From Blasia pusilla (lineage: Eukaryota > Marchantiophyta > Marchantiopsida > Blasiales), in NCBI GenBank assembly GCA_050084515.1, contig CM114275.1, positions 15,128,001 to 15,192,000 of the forward strand: a stretch of 64,000 nucleotides of DNA, written 5' to 3'. The notes under the pieces are model-generated. The model was given only the letters and a program-made list of their open reading frames with translations, was not told the origin of the DNA and ran no database searches. Below are positions 1 through 10,661 of this stretch, piece after piece; within the stretch, counting starts at the first letter, position 1, and every line of letters starts with the position of its first letter. Both the position numbers and the translations under genes were made by a program.

Positions 1-2873
1 TGGGATCCACGTCAGAGTATACAAGGCTGGCAGTTCATGTTGGCTCCCACACCCATCCTGTGACCGATGCAATTCAAAGACACATCAAGGAGGATGTGGC
101 GAAGAAAGTAGCCGAGGTCCGAAACTCCGGGTTCAAAGCCTGGAGTGATCAAGCTCACAACGACATCACAAATTTGTGAACAATTTCTTGGAATCCCTGG
201 ACAGGGTGAGATCACGGCGGTTGAGGAGAAACAACTCTGGGAAAATCTCGAATTTCTCGCTGATCCTGAATGCTTCCGGAATTTGCTGCGTCAAATACGA
301 GTTCTAGATGGAAAGACGGCGAAATGGATGCCATCGCCAGAATCAAGGCCAACTCCAGATTTCCATTCATTCAAAGATGGCAGTTCATGGGCCAAGGAGG
401 CGAGGGATCTAGGGCCTATGTCTTCAAAATGTCAACCACAGGTCCGTCGAGTGGCCTCGATCTTATAGATCGAATGAGGGAAGGGGAAGATCTTTACGGG
501 AGCTGGGTAAGCTTTGATATTTGCTATAGAGTGTTGAACGGATGGTTGACGATGGGTGCTCACGTTTATGACCATGTGGAGAAGGGACTCTAAACTATAT
601 TTTTCTGTGAAGTAAATGCAGAAGACGTTGGCAGTTTGAAGATGTGCTGGTTACTCTTATTGGAGGTGGTGAAGGAAAACAAAAGGCCACCTCCGGAAAT
701 TTATGGGTTCATGGCGGATAATGCACAACCTGGGTGGATTGCTATCTAGGAAGTGTTATGGGGTGGAGAGGTTCAACCGGAGAGGGAAAGGTTGGATGCT
801 TTCCATTGGCAACAGTATGTGACCCGGTACACCAAATCTTGCATCAAGGAGAATAAGAGGACAGAGCATGTCACTCTACCCAACGCTGCAAGGACAAAGC
901 AAAACCTTGAAGCAGGCCATGGAATGCCGGGGAAGAACTTCATGGGTGGTGGAGGAAGCATGCGATTGAGGGGAAGTACAAAGAGTTGTGCTCTTGGTTG
1001 AGTTGGTGGATCAGACGTATGAGACAATGGGGAAACTTCATGCGGCAGGTGAGTTCACTATTTTGTCTTGTCAAGCTCACGCTGAGAATTGTTTGTAAGG
1101 TTGTAGCTCAGGGTGAGAAGCGTGGGAACTATATGGATTTCAAACCCAAGAAACCAAGCAAGTCAGTCGGATCGGACGACGGATTGCCCGAGTGTGCAAA
1201 CGGAAACCGACGGGTTGTTGCATTTGCATTTTGGTGCAACCAGTGTGCAACCCGTCGGGACCCGATGGGTCACAGAGTCGTTCATGGGATGCCTCGGCCT
1301 TGCAACCCGTCTGGTTCCGACGGGTTGCAGTAGGTGGGTTTAAGGTTACAACACGTCGGGACCCGACGGGTCGCAGAGTCGTTCATGGGATGCCTCGGGC
1401 GTACAACCCATCTGGTTCCGACAGGTCGCTTATTTCTTTGACTCTTGAGTTATTTTCATTCCCTTCTAACATTGCCGTGGTTGCAGGGATTGAACGTTCA
1501 TGAAAATGCCCTCTGCCCCAACACAAGTGGAGCAGAAAGTGTTCATTCCTCTTGGAGGTCGTCACAAGCATGCCAACGAATTTCACTTGTGGAGGCATGC
1601 CAACAAGACCAGGCAAGAGCAATGCTACAATCTGCAGCATCCCATATCTTCCTCACAAAAGGCATAACAAAAGGAAAGGGGCCTTCGATCTACGAGCTCT
1701 ATGTCAGGGCGGGTGTGAGATCAGGTGATGAAAAAATGTATGTGGAAGCCTTCAACCGGTGCGTAGCTGGAACTCCACTCGAGCAAGACGTACACATTGG
1801 TGGGGATATTTGTGGGTGGGTTTCAAGACGTCCCATACACATGGTGGTAGAGCAGTCCGAGCGAGACTCGTGGAGATCAGATAAGTATCTTGACTTCAAG
1901 CAGGTGAAGAGACAGCATCGAGGAACGAATCCGGTGATTGATTTGGATGAGGAAATTACACCGCCCAGGTATTTGGGGACCCTGGACCCGTCCCAAATCC
2001 GTGATGGAGTTACTTCTCCAAAATCAGTGAATGTTTTATTTCAAAAGCCCTCCGTTGCTGGAAGTTCGCAACATCCTGTCACTAGGGTGGTTCAACAATA
2101 TGGGATTCCGGTAATGGAGGTGGATTGCAACCTAAAACGGTGGCATATATCTCGAGCAACCCAGCGTGGACCCCCTGCAGGCAGGATCTGATGGCATTAG
2201 GAGAGCATGCGGCACTTTCCTAAATAAGAATGCACAAGGATCGGGCGACCACTTTGCCAGGTTTTGGGGACTCAAAACCTTTGATCCTTTCACGAGGACC
2301 GAAGGGATCAATTGAAGTACTTCTTCTGCCCAAATGAATCTTGCGCTTTCCGAAGTCTTATCCGGTGTCATTGGAGCCCAGGGAATACCCCACGATTTGG
2401 CCCATCGCCCGAGGGTACGAATCGCACTCAAGACGCGAAGTGGAGAATCTTACAAGTGCCGGTTTCAGACTCGAAGACGGGGGAAGTTTGGAGCATGTTT
2501 GCATTACAGAGACCTTCGCATTTTGTATTCAACCCAAGATTGATGTCAACATGTACCCGGAGAAGGTGGATGATCTCAATCCATTATTTCTGTTTGAGTC
2601 TAGAAATGGGGTGAAGAGAAACAGAATGTGCAGGCCAACGGTGGAGAGAGAAAAGCAAATTGCAAAGACATTTTCGGGAGGCAAAAATGGAGATCATCGC
2701 CACGAAAGATGTCTTGAGTGGCAATGGAATAGGAAGGATGTATTGGGTGAGGAACAACACTGTAAATTCAAGTGTCACAGGGGTGTATGTGGTGCACATC
2801 TCTTGCTTTCCCACATGTTCATGTGATGACTTTGTCCAAAGAGAGACAAGTGGCAAAAGGTATTTTCCTTCCC
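1..2873 (+). pseudogene. MULE transposase (gene T), copy 0, decayed
   Basis: This is the 3' two thirds of the Mutator-like transposase gene, entering from the left edge inside exon 1. Exon 1 runs to 1048 (donor GTGAGT at 1049). The intron is 1049-1486 (acceptor TTGCAG) and exon 2 begins at 1487. Recognisable pieces are the first-Asp motif SFDIC (about 513), the second-Asp motif FMADNAQPGW (about 709), FHWQQ (about 800), the Glu motif GAESVHSSW just after the acceptor, and the SWIM CSC (about 2818). Frameshifts lie near 120 and 320, and later in exon 2. Stops lie at about 591 and at 747-749 (TAG where sister copies have CGG). From 1487 to about 2190 exon 2 stays open. The gene ends abruptly at 2868-2873, inside the SWIM finger, where sequence switches to the opposite strand of another copy. 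It is non-functional; the family call rests on the better copy at 24020. Confidence 0.85.
1049..1486 (+). repeat. Palindrome-bearing intron of T, copy 0
   Basis: This intron has GTGAGT and TTGCAG borders. Its middle holds several degenerate dyads of the CAACCCGTCGG/CCGACGGGTTG type, for example around 1190-1215, 1245-1270, 1300-1330 and 1350-1375. Each is followed by a repeated tail containing TCGTTCATGGGATGCCTCGG. Coding exons on both sides lack the dyads. Confidence 0.75.
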
Positions 2874-2876
2874 GGA
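2866..2876. other. Head-on inversion junction between copies 0 and 1
   Basis: Copy 0 exon 2 (+) reads into GGCAAAAGGTATTTTCCTTC. The sequence then continues as the reverse complement of exon 1 of another T gene (CCGGATAGCAATC). The two parents share about 5 bp (CTTCC/TTCCC) at the join, so illegitimate recombination by microhomology is likely. No terminus or target duplication is present at this point. Confidence 0.7.
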
Positions 2877-3882
2877 TAGCAATCAACCTAGGTTGTGCAT
2901 TGTCTGCCATGAACCCATAAATTTCCGGAGGTGGCCTTTTGTTTTCCTTCACCACCTCCAATAAGAGTAACCATCACATCTTCAAACCGCCAACGTCTTA
3001 CAATTTTTACTTCACGTAAAAATATAGTTTTGAGTCCCTTCTCCACATGGTCATAAACCACATGGTCATAAACGTGAGCACCCATCGCCAACCATCCGCT
3101 CAAAGACTCAGTTAGCAAATATCAAAGCTTACCCAGCTTCGTAAAGATCTTCCCCTTCCTCATTCGATCTATAAGATCGAGGCCACTGACGGACTGCCGT
3201 TGACATTTTGAAGACATAGGCCCCGATCCTCGCCTCCTTGGCCCATGAACCGCCATCTCGAATGAATGCAAATCTGAGTTGGCCTTGATTCTCGCGATGG
3301 CATCCATTTTGGCCGTCTTTCCATCCGAACTCGTATTTGACGCAAAGAAATTCGGAAGCATTCAGGATCGTGAGAAATGCGAGATTTTCTCGAGTTATTT
3401 CTCCTCAACCGCCGTGATCTCGCCCTGTCCAGGGATTCCAAGCAATTGTTCACAAATTTGTAATCCCGTTGTGAGCTTGATCACTCCGGGCTTTGAACCC
3501 GGAGTCGAAGCCGGATCTGCAGAGCTTGGAGTTGCAAACGTAGAGCTCGGAGCACTAGGAAATTCTAGACCGTCTACTTGGAAAAAAACAGCAATTGGGC
3601 AAAAGGGCCGTAAACTCTGTATTGACCATTTGCTAGAGGTAGGAGATTCCATACTTTACGGTCTGAGGTCACTGGCTGGACCGTCTCACCTATTATGTCT
3701 TCCGTACCGTCCACCCTAACATCTTTGGATACAAAGATGATTCCAATTTGGAGAAGAAATCGAATAGACAGAAAATTTTCATCCACTGCTATGAAAGACT
3801 CATGAGCTTGGGGTCGAATGATTTCTGATTGAGGAAGGGCCGCCAGATGACTGCCACAAGTGAGCTTCACATAATTATCCAT
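2874..3882 (-). pseudogene. MULE transposase (gene T), copy 1, 5' fragment
   Basis: The ATG is at 3882-3880 (MDNYVKLTCGSHLAALPQ), matching the starts of copies 2, 3 and 4. The N-terminal part is followed by an internal deletion. Near 3500 the sequence goes from the serine/threonine-rich linker directly to the segment beginning GVIKLTT, so the C/H-rich zinc-binding region is lost. The remainder covers the first-Asp region and ends within NAQP...IAIRE at the 2873 inversion. It contains frameshifts. The catalytic core and the SWIM finger are incomplete, so this is a dead fragment. Confidence 0.85.
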
Positions 3883-5050
3883 TCCCAGAAATTTTGTACG
3901 GGAGGAGGGTGAGAATGAGAATTTTTAATGTATAGTGAATAGGAAAATAGAAACTCCTGACAGATTTTTTCTGACAAGATGAATTCGGTAGGTGACATTG
4001 TCTGACACAATGGATCCAATTCTGTTGCAACACATTCAATTCACACCGGATTTGGGAAGCAGAGAGGTGGGTTGCGAAGCACACTTCATTTTGTTGGAAC
4101 CTGTCGGAGTCCTGGTTACTCAAAAATTTCACAAGCAATTACCAAAAGTTTCGCAACCCGCAGGCTTGACGGATTGCACGCTTCTACCAAACATGGTCAA
4201 AGCTGGCAACCCGTCGCTCTCCGACGAGTTGCTCGGATACCGCTCCTTCTTGCCCGAAGATGCCGGAGGCGTGCAAACCGTCAGTTCCCGACGAGTTCTG
4301 CGGGTGCCGCACCTATTTGCCCAAAGACGGCGAGGCGTGCAACCCATCGCCCTCCAACGGGTTGCGCAAGGGCCTCGCCTTGTGGTGCTTACATGAAGTA
4401 TGCAACCTGTCGGACTCCGACGAGTTGCGCGGGAAGCCCGCATTCTTAACCCTTGACGAGGGAAGCGTGCAACCTGACACTCTCCGATGGATTGCCTGGG
4501 TACGTCCCGTTCCCGTCCCAAACACGGCGGAGGCGCGCAACATGTCGGTCTCTGACGGGTTGCACGGGTACCTCGTGTTCTTGTCCGAAGACGACGGAGG
4601 CGCTCAACCCGTCGGTCTCCGAAGCGCTGCTTGCGCACGTGGCAATGTACCCAAGATGGCGGAGGCGCGCAACCTGTCGGACTCTGACGGGTTGCCATTT
4701 TTCACCTCCGAACTTCCGTAACCTCCGGCACGTCGCCGTCGAACGGACGACGGGACCCAACGGTCAGCCCAACCGCTAGAAAAGTATAAATAGGGCAGAA
4801 ATTGCTCATTTCCGGTTTCTCATTTCGCGATCTCCATTCCTCACTCTCCCGCACAGCAGCTGATCAGATACCAAGGGGCGTTTCACACGGTGAGTCATCG
4901 CGAGTCGATACGAGGGAAAGAGAGCGAGACGGTTCGACCGAACGATCGCGAGACGATTCGAGCTACCCATCAAGGCGACTCATCTCGACATCAGCAAGGC
5001 GACTGATCAAGCGATTCATCGTGGACATAGGTGGAGGCATTTCGAAAAAA
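3883..5050. promoter_or_regulatory. Divergent promoter region of T and M, copy 1
   Basis: This region separates the two start codons. A TATA box for M (TATAAATA) lies at 4785-4792, about 260 bp before the M ATG at 5051. A degenerate TATA for T (TATACATT on the minus strand) lies at 3934-3927. Between them, about 4150-4700, is an array of nine or so dyads spaced about 64-67 bp. Copies 3 and 4 show the same layout, with TATA at 45895 and at 58533-58526 (-) for M, and at 44892-44885 (-) and 59696 for T. Regulation by an element protein bound at the dyads is possible but is inference. Confidence 0.75.
4150..4700. repeat. Dyad-repeat array in promoter, copy 1
   Basis: About nine units begin near 4155, 4204, 4271, 4338, 4401, 4468, 4535, 4603 and 4669. 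Each contains a left arm like GCAACCYGTCGG, a 3-4 nt centre and the inverted arm ending GGGTTGC. The spacers (for example TTCTTGCCCGAAGACGGCGGAGGCG) are also similar between units, so the array looks like tandem duplication of a unit of about 66 bp. The unit length is close to a multiple of three, which creates long spurious open frames on both strands. Confidence 0.85.
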
Positions 5051-5677
5051 ATGACGAGGAAAAAATCACAAGCCAACAGGTTTGGGAGCTTCACTCCGAA
5101 GTCCATTAGGACTCCTGCGTTTGCATCTCCAGGGCCTCGTTCGGCGAATGAAATTAGGCAGGAAATTGAGGAGCGGGAAAGGGAAGCGGAGATGCACAAC
5201 CAGGAGCTTCTTGCAAGACATGTTCAAGAGGCGCTTGATAAACAGAACGCAGAGGGTGAGACGTCGCAGGCCTTGAAGAAAAGGATCGCCGACAAAAAGA
5301 GAGAAAAGAAGCGTCTGGACGCCGTCGGTGAGAGAGCAGAATTGGCTAAAGCGAGGAGGGAAAAAGAGATAGCCATTGACGATAGCCCTGCCCGTCGAAC
5401 CAAAAGTGTTGAGATGCGGGAAATGTCCCCGATGAAGTCCAGGGACACAATCAACATAGCGGAAACGCCAGAAGTTCAAATCACGGACAATGAGGTCATG
5501 AGGACCGCCAGCGTGGAGATGATGGACATTGCCGAAGAAGCCGGAGAGCGGTCATTCTTGTCTCCAAGCCCGGCGGAAGACATCGACCTCTATCGGATCG
5601 ATGAGTTCCCAGTCGGTTTGCCAGCTTCTGTCTCACACAAGTTGGCTGGTCAAGAAACCGACCCAATTTTCGAGCGG
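5051..5677 (+). CDS. M exon 1: basic/acidic coiled-coil N-terminus
   Basis: The start ATG at 5051 (MTRKKSQANRFGSFTPKS) is chosen because copies 2 and 4 have the same ATG and there is no in-frame ATG between the TATA box and this point. The exon encodes 209 codons without a stop. Residues about 30-115 are rich in E, R, K and A (EEREREAEMHN, KKRIADKKREKKRLD) and should form a long helix or coiled coil. An acidic, Ser/Met-rich linker follows (SVEMREMSPMKS). The exon ends FER before GTAAGAGA. The intron is 90 bp (5678-5767). The domain's function is unknown; it could mediate oligomerisation or nuclear localisation. Confidence 0.8.
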
Positions 5678-5767
5678 GTAAGAGAGGATCTAGTTTTTTT
5701 GAATTATGTGAATTGCAATTCATTGGGAATTCAGTGTAGCTTATTGGTCTTGTCCCGGTTCTGACAG
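5678..5767 (+). other. M intron 1, 90 bp
   Basis: The donor is GCGG|GTAAGAGAGG and the acceptor TTCTGACAG|GTGGTAAAG. The intron is short, T-rich and free of dyads, unlike the longer introns. The same intron is in copies 3 (46119-46207, acceptor GGCAAG) and 4 (minus strand, 57489-57392). Confidence 0.8.
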
Positions 5768-6239
5768 GTGGTAAAGCAGATGGCACTGATGGAGGGCCAC
5801 AATGCCCCGAGGATTCCACTCTGCCAATTGCGAACAATGGAATACGTCCGCGAAATTCAGTCCGACGAGGACATCGCGAAGCTTAAACAATCGGCCGCGA
5901 CAACATCCTACGTCGACAACTTTCCTCCCTTCTATGTTCAACCTTACGACGAGCATGGAACCCAAGCCCTGGTTACGGAGGAGGACTTGGATAAGCTCGA
6001 CACATTTTGGAGGATGAGAGACCAGGATTTCAGAAGGCAAGTGGAGACACGGAATTCAGTTGGATAAGGAATCTGTATTTCTTCATCTGGGATGGAAATC
6101 ACAGGTTCATGGCGTGGACCAAGTTTGCAGAGGAGCGGCCCAACTCCTTGGAGGCACATTTTTGCGTGAAGGCAGTGGTCCTTCATCCATTCCCTCATCA
6201 CATGGCGACGGTAGAGATGGCAATGCATGCCATGAACAC
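5768..6239 (+). CDS. M exon 2: ParB/sulfiredoxin-like domain
   Basis: The exon begins VVKQMALMEGHNAPRIPLCQ after TTCTGACAG. The pattern fits a ParB-N/sulfiredoxin fold: a starting strand (RIPLCQLRTMEYV), the helix DEDIAKLKQSA, the strand PFYVQPYD and the signature FFIWDGNHRFMAW at about 6079-6117. DGNHR matches the GxxR-type phosphate/nucleotide-binding loop of that superfamily. A 1-nt deletion near 6045 breaks the frame; copy 4 has 473 nt instead of 472 and stays open. The exon ends MAMHAMNT at donor GTAAGTATC. In bacteria and phages, ParB-N domains occur in front of DNA methylases, which agrees with the later exons. Confidence 0.75.
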
Positions 6240-7022
6240 GTAAGTATCTTCTTGCTGCAAACCGTCAGACTCCGACAAGTTGTTTGGGTCGGCACTATTG
6301 ATGGAATGCTTTTGGCCAAACGCAACTCGTCGGACTCCGACGAGTTGCTCGATTGATGAATGGGTTAGGTTTTTTTTTTGCCGAAAGCAACTCGTTGGAC
6401 TCCGACGAGTTGCTCGACTCGACGCTTTTTCAAGATGTTTTTTGAAGAATGCAACTCGTCGGACTCCGACGAGTTGTTCGACTGACCAAAGATTTAATAA
6501 GTTTTTGGCCCAAAGCAAACCGTCAGAGTCCGACGGGGTTTCTCGACTCGCCGCCTTTTCAGGATGCTTTTTGAAGAATGCAACTCGTCGGACTCCGACG
6601 AGTTGCTCGACTGATCGCAGGTTTAGTATGTTTTTTGCCCAAAGCAACCCGTCGGAGTCTGACGGGTTGCTTGACTGGAAACTATTTTTGGCCGAAATCA
6701 ACTCGTCGAAGTCCGACGGGTTGCATTCGGAAGTTGGTTTAGCAAATTTTGCGTCAAATTGCAAGTTTCCATTCAATTGCGCAACCTGTCGGACTCCAAC
6801 AGGTTGCTATGTTCACGTTAGTATGTTCAATTTCACAACCCGTCGGACTCCGACGGGTTGAAACCAGGCATTAGCAAATCTGAATGCAATCCGTCGGACT
6901 CCAACGGGTTGCATCATTTAGCTCATTCCTAGAATCCGACCTTGAGCTGTGACGACCCGTCGGAGTCCGACGGGTTGCAGGAACCCATGTAATTTTCTGA
7001 CGGGTTGAGTTTGGATGTGCAG
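6240..7022 (+). repeat. M intron 2 with dense dyad-repeat array, copy 1
   Basis: This intron has donor GTAAGTATC and acceptor GGATGTGCAG. It contains about eleven dyads at mostly 55-70 bp intervals, many of them perfect. At 6322-6348 a 12-nt arm GCAACTCGTCGG is followed by ACT and its exact reverse complement. The inter-dyad segments recur (TTTTTGAAGAATGC, TTTTTGGCCC), so the array grew by tandem duplication. The T-to-A change in one arm (CTCG) is matched by CGAG in the other, keeping the symmetry. Confidence 0.9.
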
Positions 7023-7928
7023 GATTGTATCGGAGGGGAATGTCACCCACCATTGGATCCAGGACTGCGATCGGGTGAAGAAGGTGCTTACGACGCACTC
7101 GGGAGAGTACAAGGGGTTCTTGGGCGATGCCCTTGTAAATCAGATGCTTGCAAAGGGTGCTCAGACAAAAAAGAAAACTTGGGCAAATAAGTTTATTTCC
7201 CAAGATGCAGCCGTAACCATCCTTTGCTGGTCGAAGATACAGGCCATGAAGAAGAGCGCTGCACTGGAGCTGGAGCGGAGGGAGAAAGTATTTGGGTCTG
7301 AGCACGCGAAATTCATCCAAGCTGCAGTATCTGCACCACGAAATACACGACGAGCAAGATGCAACGATACATCAGCATTCTCAACCCTGAACTTGGTCCA
7401 GAGTTCTACAAGGAGCTGAAGGCGATTATCAAGCGCCAGCGGAAAAGGGATGAAGATCCGCAAGGTGGGATTGGGGAGAAAGTGTCCCTGGATCCGTGTA
7501 TCGGTTTGCGTTGTCCGGCATAAGCGAGTTTAGGAGGATCCGACTGATGAAAATCAGCCTCGAGGGCATATAGGCCCAGAAGAGGGTGGCACACCATCCT
7601 CCGGGTGTGTCCGATCCAGTGATCTCCCACTGGCTACGCGAATGGTCGTTCAGGGACGCGTTGCGGGTTATCGGGAAGTCCGTGGCCGACGGTGCAAGCC
7701 GAGCTCAAAAGATTAGAGCCCATTCTCGGGCGAAGCAAACCTGGAAAGTTTTGTAGATTTGAGGTTTGGCTCGATGACATCCGGACAAGCCAATAAAAAA
7801 CCAGGATTCAAGACAATGTTCAAGGTTTGCGCCCTCCCTCGGCGAGCTTGACGAAGAAATCGGGGAACAAACAGATCAAGCAAAGAAGAAGCGAGATCTC
7901 TACAGAGCGCGACGGCCGATTGATTCGA
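7023..7928 (+). CDS. M exon 3: helical middle region
   Basis: The exon starts IVSEGNVTHHWIQDCDRVKK and encodes a long, Lys/Glu-rich helical region (WANKFISQDAAVTILCWSKI; FYKELKAIIKRQRKRDEDPQ; SHWLREWSFRDALRVIGKS). I recognise no catalytic motif. Frameshifts occur near 7335 and 7690-7740, and TAG at 7570. The donor is CGA|GTAAAAG at 7928/7929 and a 74-bp intron follows (7929-8002, acceptor ACCGCAG). In copy 3 the last third of this exon and the small intron are missing, yet the frame stays open. Confidence 0.65.
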
Positions 7929-8002
7929 GTAAAAGTTGCTCAACGGATGGTCTTCGTGTACCTCGCCCGTGTAAGAATGCAGTACAGGGAAAATTACCGC
8001 AG

Positions 8003-8246
8003 ACCTTGAAGTTGTGGGCTTCGCCTTTGATGGAGAGACATTCTCCATATGCGACATGGAGATGGGGCAACACATGTCTGATTGGGAGGTGGATAATTGC
8101 CCTATTTGGCTTGACTTCAACGACCCTGAAGACATCACCGATAAGGATTTACGAGTGCTTCATGATGCAGTGGCCTCAGGACAAGACGACATCCCCAATT
8201 TTGTGCAGCCTGAAGACTTCTTTGGAGGAGATGTGGAAGAGCAAGC
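8003..8246 (+). CDS. M exon 4, first part, up to the retrotransposon
   Basis: The segment contains DMEMGQHMSDWEVDNCPIWL and DIPNFVQPEDFFGGD. Near its start a 1-nt deletion shifts the frame relative to copies 3 and 4 (WASPPDGE in copy 4). The exon is cut after GAGCAAGC at 8246 by the LTR element and resumes at 17553 with AAGCCCACGAGACAGCTGAG. The AAGC is duplicated at the insertion. Confidence 0.75.
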
Positions 8247-8820
8247 TGTCGTGCGAATCCACATCGTCATACAACATACATCGCTGACATACCATACTCA
8301 CATACATACATAACATAGACGAGAGTATCCACAAACACAAGTGTACCATAACTGAAATGCGTGAAAGACCTACTGTCATAAAACACGTTTACAATCACAT
8401 ACAATCGAGCCAAACCCACTCCACGATGGGAGAATCTAGGTCGAAGCTTTCGGGAAACACCATAGCCAAGAGCTCTACTCACTACCAAGGCTAAATCCCA
8501 ACGCAACAGGCTCAACTCAAAGAACTGACTGTTCTTTGAGTGCACTCCACCTTATATCCTCCAACCTAAGAGCGGGCCCCCTGGGAAAGTCACCCCAACT
8601 GAGTAACCCCAACCCTATGTATGGAACCGCATCTCCACCAATCCACTACGGTCCTACATAAGGAATGGCCTCTACTAGCACACCATACTCTACGACATAA
8701 TCCGTATGGTCATGACAATTTGTCGTATGAATCCACATTGTCATACAACATACATCGACATACCATACTCACATACATACATGACATAGACGAGTATCCA
8801 CAAACACAAGTGTACCACAA
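8247..8820. repeat. Left terminal repeat complex of the DNMT-gypsy
   Basis: A core of 365 bp (8353-8717, TGAAATGCG...GGTCATGACA) matches 17185-17552. It is flanked by two direct copies of a unit of about 104 bp (8247-8350 and 8720-8820), each starting TGTCGT and ending GTGTACCA. A C-rich stretch follows at 8823-8840 (CTCGCCCCCTAACTCCC), which on the minus strand would be a polypurine tract. The left LTR may therefore be 8247-8820, and the right LTR lacks the 104-bp units. The core also carries a perfect small hairpin (TCAAAGAAC...GTTCTTTGA) at about 8516-8539. Confidence 0.65.
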
Positions 8821-9477
8821 CTCGCCCCCTAACTCCCAGGTAGCCCTATACATCTACTACATGCTATACACCTTCTTGGGTGCCCGAATCGAAGGCCGGA
8901 TGCTAGGTTGCCCCATCGTTAGTCGCACACATCCGTAATCCATATCATGCAAAGATCAAGTCATCTACCTCTCCTAAGTACATCGAGGACAAACCCACCT
9001 TCCAAAGAGGAACAACATCCAAACGTGGAGTCAAACACATCATGTGCCAACCCCTAGAACACCGATCACACACCAACGCATGGGTGCGTTACGCAGACCC
9101 ACACAACATGCACCTCAAGCTAGCACGTATCATGGCTAAGCTTGGGTCAACAAGATACCATCCACATTTGGAAGATGACATGGCACAAAATTACGCACAT
9201 GGTCCTTCCAAACAACTCCATCACGACCCTCCAACATGAGAACTCCGAAGCTAACACCTCGCGCACTCGTAAAATAGTGCGCTGCCGTCATATCCAACGT
9301 TGTCGGGCAATCTGCTGCAAATAGACATAGTCCCCACATGGAACCTACGAATCGATGGTCGATAACCTCCACTCGAATGGTTGCATACCGCAACGTATCC
9401 CTGTGTTGAGCAATGGCAAGATTCTCAAAGGCCGTTGGCATAACTCCGAAAGAGCTCCGCCCGTTGAGAACACACCC

Positions 9478-10345
9478 TCATCCACATCTCGGGTCATCAA
9501 GGTTCACCACCTCACTAGACTCCCCACGAATTGCTGTTGGCAAGTCTGGATCTCGGCCATATAACATAAAATAAGGTGAGAAGGAAGCCAAGGATGCTTG
9601 GCGATCGAACCTATACCCCATGGCTAACCATGGCAACCGAATATCCCAGTCTCCAAGATGCCCTTCAGAGGCCATACTTGCGCAATGCCCTCTTCACCGT
9701 CTGAACCACACGCCAGCCAAACCATCCGCCTCTGGATGATCTCGAGACGTGGTCCGATGATCAATCAACGCCTTGTCACACAAGACTGAAACTCACCTCA
9801 AACTGCACCTTGGTCGATCAAGACTTCAACCGGTGCACCAAAATGACTAAGCACTCTATCCAGAAACGCATACGCCGTTCCTCACTTGCCTTGTCCGTAA
9901 TGCCACCAACTCAATCCACTTGGAGAAGTGCTCCACCATCACCAACACATATCGATGATGTCAAATACCAACGATAACGGTCCCGCAAAGTCCACACTCC
10001 AACGATAACCCAACCCCATAATAGGCAAGGGGTGTAATTGTGGTGTAGGGGCATTAAATGATGCCCTCACCCGGTCACAAACCATACAACGTGACACCAA
10101 GCGCTGCACTGAGTATGCATGCCACGCCACCAATATCGCCAAGGAGTAAGCTATACGACGCTTTACCCCAAAATGTCCCAACTCCTCATGGGCATGTCGC
10201 ACAATGCGCTCTCTCGAGCCAAATGTGGCACTACTCGTACTCTACCATCCTCCCACACGCGGAGAATATGTGTTCCCTCCAATCGATACCTCTTAGCACG
10301 TTGAAGAACACGGTCTCGCTCCTTGGCACTCACTATGTCCGGCAC
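9478..10345 (-). pseudogene. Integrase of the DNMT-gypsy
   Basis: The HHCC zinc-binding part is visible at about 10200-10060: H...H in HAHEELGHFGVKRR, then CMVCDRVR. It is followed by WSVDFAGPLSL, which supplies the first catalytic Asp of the DDE core. The C-terminal part is at 9675-9478 (LPWLAMGYRFDRQ, FMLYGRDP). Frameshifts separate these blocks, and I cannot confirm the second Asp and the Glu. The position downstream of RNase H fits Ty3/gypsy order. Confidence 0.75.
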
Positions 10346-10661
10346 CCCTACTGGTCTCAGAGCAACTCCAACACCAACGCATCATCATGAATATCACGCT
10401 GATCCGTACCACCATCTCCAACCTTAGGATCTGAAGGTTGGCCATCTACCCCTCGACTAGAGTAAGATATCATGTGGTCCTCCATACTAGAGTCCACCCC
10501 TAACCAACATAAAAGGCGGATGCATGCCAACCTGGCACCATCTCCTCATCAACCTCGCCATGCCATCTAGCCCCGCTTGTATCCTCTTGGCTAGTACATG
10601 GGTTCCTACTCAACCCATCAAGCATCAAGGTTGGCAACCAGGTCTATGTACCACCCGGAAG

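Noticed and set aside
4129-4721. Long open frames on both strands (up to about 190 codons) across the dyad array
   Set aside because: They arise because the repeat unit of about 66 bp is close to a multiple of three and is rich in CG. The translations are Pro/Arg/Thr-rich repeats on both strands with no conserved protein, and the region is the promoter.
5990-6240. True chromosome-partition ParB gene or bacterial contamination
   Set aside because: The domain is one exon of a spliced gene with GT/AG introns, next to a eukaryotic transposase, in several copies. Partner ParA is absent.
6198-6861. Two opposite open frames of about 190 codons in M intron 2
   Set aside because: The segment has clear splice borders and a dyad array. 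Both peptides are repeats of the palindrome translation (RRTPTSC and PSESDGL), as expected for a symmetrical sequence.
4150-7000. CRISPR array
   Set aside because: The repeats are palindromic and spaced at about 60 bp, but the spacers are related to each other, the arms vary, no cas genes exist and the context is eukaryotic with introns.
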